The notes beneath the pieces are model-generated. The model did not search any database and was not told the origin of the DNA. It saw only the letters and a list, made by a program, of their open reading frames with translations. Positions 5,411-6,568 of a stretch of DNA of 6,568 nucleotides are shown here, in pieces (positions within the stretch are counted from its first letter, which is position 1; each line of letters starts with the position of its first letter). Source of the stretch: an uncultured bacterium. Lineage in GTDB: Bacteria; Cyanobacteriota; Vampirovibrionia; Gastranaerophilales; Gastranaerophilaceae. Position numbers and translations under genes: made by a program. The stretch covers positions 1 to 6,568 of the forward strand of contig CANAXK010000100.1 in assembly GCA_947365485.1 (NCBI GenBank), read 5' to 3'.

Positions 5411-6527
5411 AAACATTGCAATCATCGGGGCTGGTGCTTCCGGCTGCGTTTGCGCGTATTATCTTCTAAAATCAGGATTTGATGTAACGCTTTTTGATTT
5501 CGGCTCTCCCTTAAGATCCCTGCTTCCAACCGGCGGCGGTCGCTGCAACTTAGCCCATGCTGAATACGATTTCAAGGAGCTTGCAAAGAATTACCCGCGC
5601 GGAGAAAAGTTCCTGTATTCCATATTCTCAAGGTTTTCAACCTGCGATACGCTTACTCTTTTTGAAGAAATTGGAATAGAAACATACACGCAGGACGACG
5701 GGCGGATTTTCCCGACTTCAAACAGCGCAAAAGATGTGCGTGAAAAGATTCTGGCAAAGATTCAGAAAGCGCATTTTATCAAGGAAGGGGTAAAAGAAAT
5801 CACCCCGCTTGATTCAGGGTTCAAAATCAAGACAGACAAGGCGGAATACCTGTTTTCCCTTGTTGTTGTATCAATTGGAGGCGGAAAAAGCATAAAGGGA
5901 TTGAAGCACATCCTGATTCCGTTTACTCCTTCGCTTGTGGGTTTGAACGCTGACATAACAGAGTTGTCAGGAGTCGTGCTCAAGAATATTTACTCAAAGG
6001 ACACTAAGCTTAATGGAGATGTTCTCTTCACGCACTTTGGGATTTCAGGCCCTTTGACTTATAAGATTTCTTCAATAAAATCACGTGACAAATACCCTTA
6101 CAAGTTGTGTTTCGACCTGTATCCGGAGGATTTGCCGCTGCAGGATTTGCTGAATGCAAATCCGCACAAGGAGATAAAAAACATTCTCTCGAAATATTTT
6201 CCGCATAATTTTGTTAAATACCTGCTATCAAACGATTCGGAAGTAAAGGCGCACAAGATAGACGGAAAGACACGGGACAACATCCTGAACAGAATCCACA
6301 ATTTTGAACTCACAATAACTGGCGCCAACCGCGGTGAAGAGACCGTAACAGCCGGAGGAGTTGACTTAAAAGAAATTAATCCAAAAACAATGGAGTCAAA
6401 GCTGCATCCGGGGCTTTATTTCACGGGCGAAGTGCTTGACATTGACGGGTTTTGCGGAGGGTTTAACCTGCAAAACGCGTGGTCAACAGCCTACATTGCT
6501 TCAGAAGCTATCTCACAAGCAGAATAA
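5394..6527 (+). CDS. YhiN/HI0933/BaiN-family FAD-binding flavoprotein (NAD(P)/FAD-dependent oxidoreductase)
   Basis: The 377 residues begin with a Rossmann dinucleotide fold, IAIIGAGASG (8-17), and an acidic residue at the end of the second strand (D35), which bind the ADP part of FAD. TGGGRCN (46-52) is the hallmark of the HI0933-like family. The C-terminus has TAGGVDLKEI, the motif TMESK, GLYFTGEVLDIDGFCGG and FNLQNAW, which close the FAD site. The GKKLLA-type lead-in to TGGGRCN is replaced by SPLRSLLP, and the protein is somewhat shorter than the roughly 400 residues usual for the family, mainly in the middle. Substrates are unknown for most members; BaiN links to bile-acid reduction should not be carried over. 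I start at the ATG at 5394, which overlaps folK by 17 bases and has no clear ribosome binding site, so coupling to folK is likely. A TTG at 5367 is a less likely start. Confidence 0.93.
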   Translation: MEHGYKNIAIIGAGASGCVCAYYLLKSGFDVTLFDFGSPLRSLLPTGGGRCNLAHAEYDFKELAKNYPRGEKFLYSIFSRFSTCDTLTLFEEIGIETYTQDDGRIFPTSNSAKDVREKILAKIQKAHFIKEGVKEITPLDSGFKIKTDKAEYLFSLVVVSIGGGKSIKGLKHILIPFTPSLVGLNADITELSGVVLKNIYSKDTKLNGDVLFTHFGISGPLTYKISSIKSRDKYPYKLCFDLYPEDLPLQDLLNANPHKEIKNILSKYFPHNFVKYLLSNDSEVKAHKIDGKTRDNILNRIHNFELTITGANRGEETVTAGGVDLKEINPKTMESKLHPGLYFTGEVLDIDGFCGGFNLQNAWSTAYIASEAISQAE

Positions 6528-6568
6528 ACCAAGGCATATCTTTTGTATTATCACCAAAGTGTGAGAAC

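Noticed and set aside
6511..6566. TCTCACA and TGTGAGA inverted repeat at the right edge, considered as a terminator
   Set aside because: The arms are only 7 bp, 42 bases apart, one arm lies inside the flavoprotein gene, and no T tract follows within the window.

Overview
The window looks like a piece of a moderately AT-rich bacterial chromosome carrying mostly ordinary housekeeping genes. The envelope gene is a class A penicillin-binding protein. Several short proteins begin with M-x-I-N-type N-termini (for example MRINPI), a habit I associate with gut Cyanobacteriota of the Gastranaerophilales/Melainabacteria group. I place the organism there with moderate confidence; nothing in the window, such as an rRNA gene, proves it. 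I see no mobile element, tRNA, rRNA, CRISPR array or phage gene.

Layout: two blocks diverge from a 110-base intergenic region near 4030. Leftward (minus strand), from the divergence point: a complete PBP1A-type murein polymerase (1821-3977); nine bases later a stand-alone, degenerate relative of the AICAR transformylase domain of PurH (924-1811); a 66-residue unknown protein with its own strong promoter and apparently no leader (657-857); and the N-terminal 192 codons of a protein with a CheD/CNF-like Thr-Cys-His signature, cut off by the window edge (1-578). Rightward (plus strand): a YkgJ-type cysteine-cluster protein (4088-4498), a 107-residue unknown protein (4545-4868), folK (4910-5410), and a YhiN/BaiN-type flavoprotein whose start overlaps the end of folK (5394-6527).

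Transcription: three good sigma70-type promoters are visible (864-892 minus, 4495-4523 plus, 4874-4903 plus). Two of them place the -10 hexamer exactly six bases before an ATG that has no Shine-Dalgarno sequence, which suggests leaderless mRNAs. Other starts have clear AAAGG or AAGGAG sites. The PBP leader holds a 9-bp stem-loop, and an 8-bp inverted repeat encloses the ribosome binding site of the leftmost gene.

The two most unusual proteins are the PurH-C relative, which keeps the fold-level motifs but has lost the catalytic ones, and the CheD/CNF-like protein at the left edge. Neither can be given a substrate from sequence. folK and the flavoprotein are probably co-transcribed, and so are the PBP and the PurH-C relative, but no shared pathway is evident for either pair.
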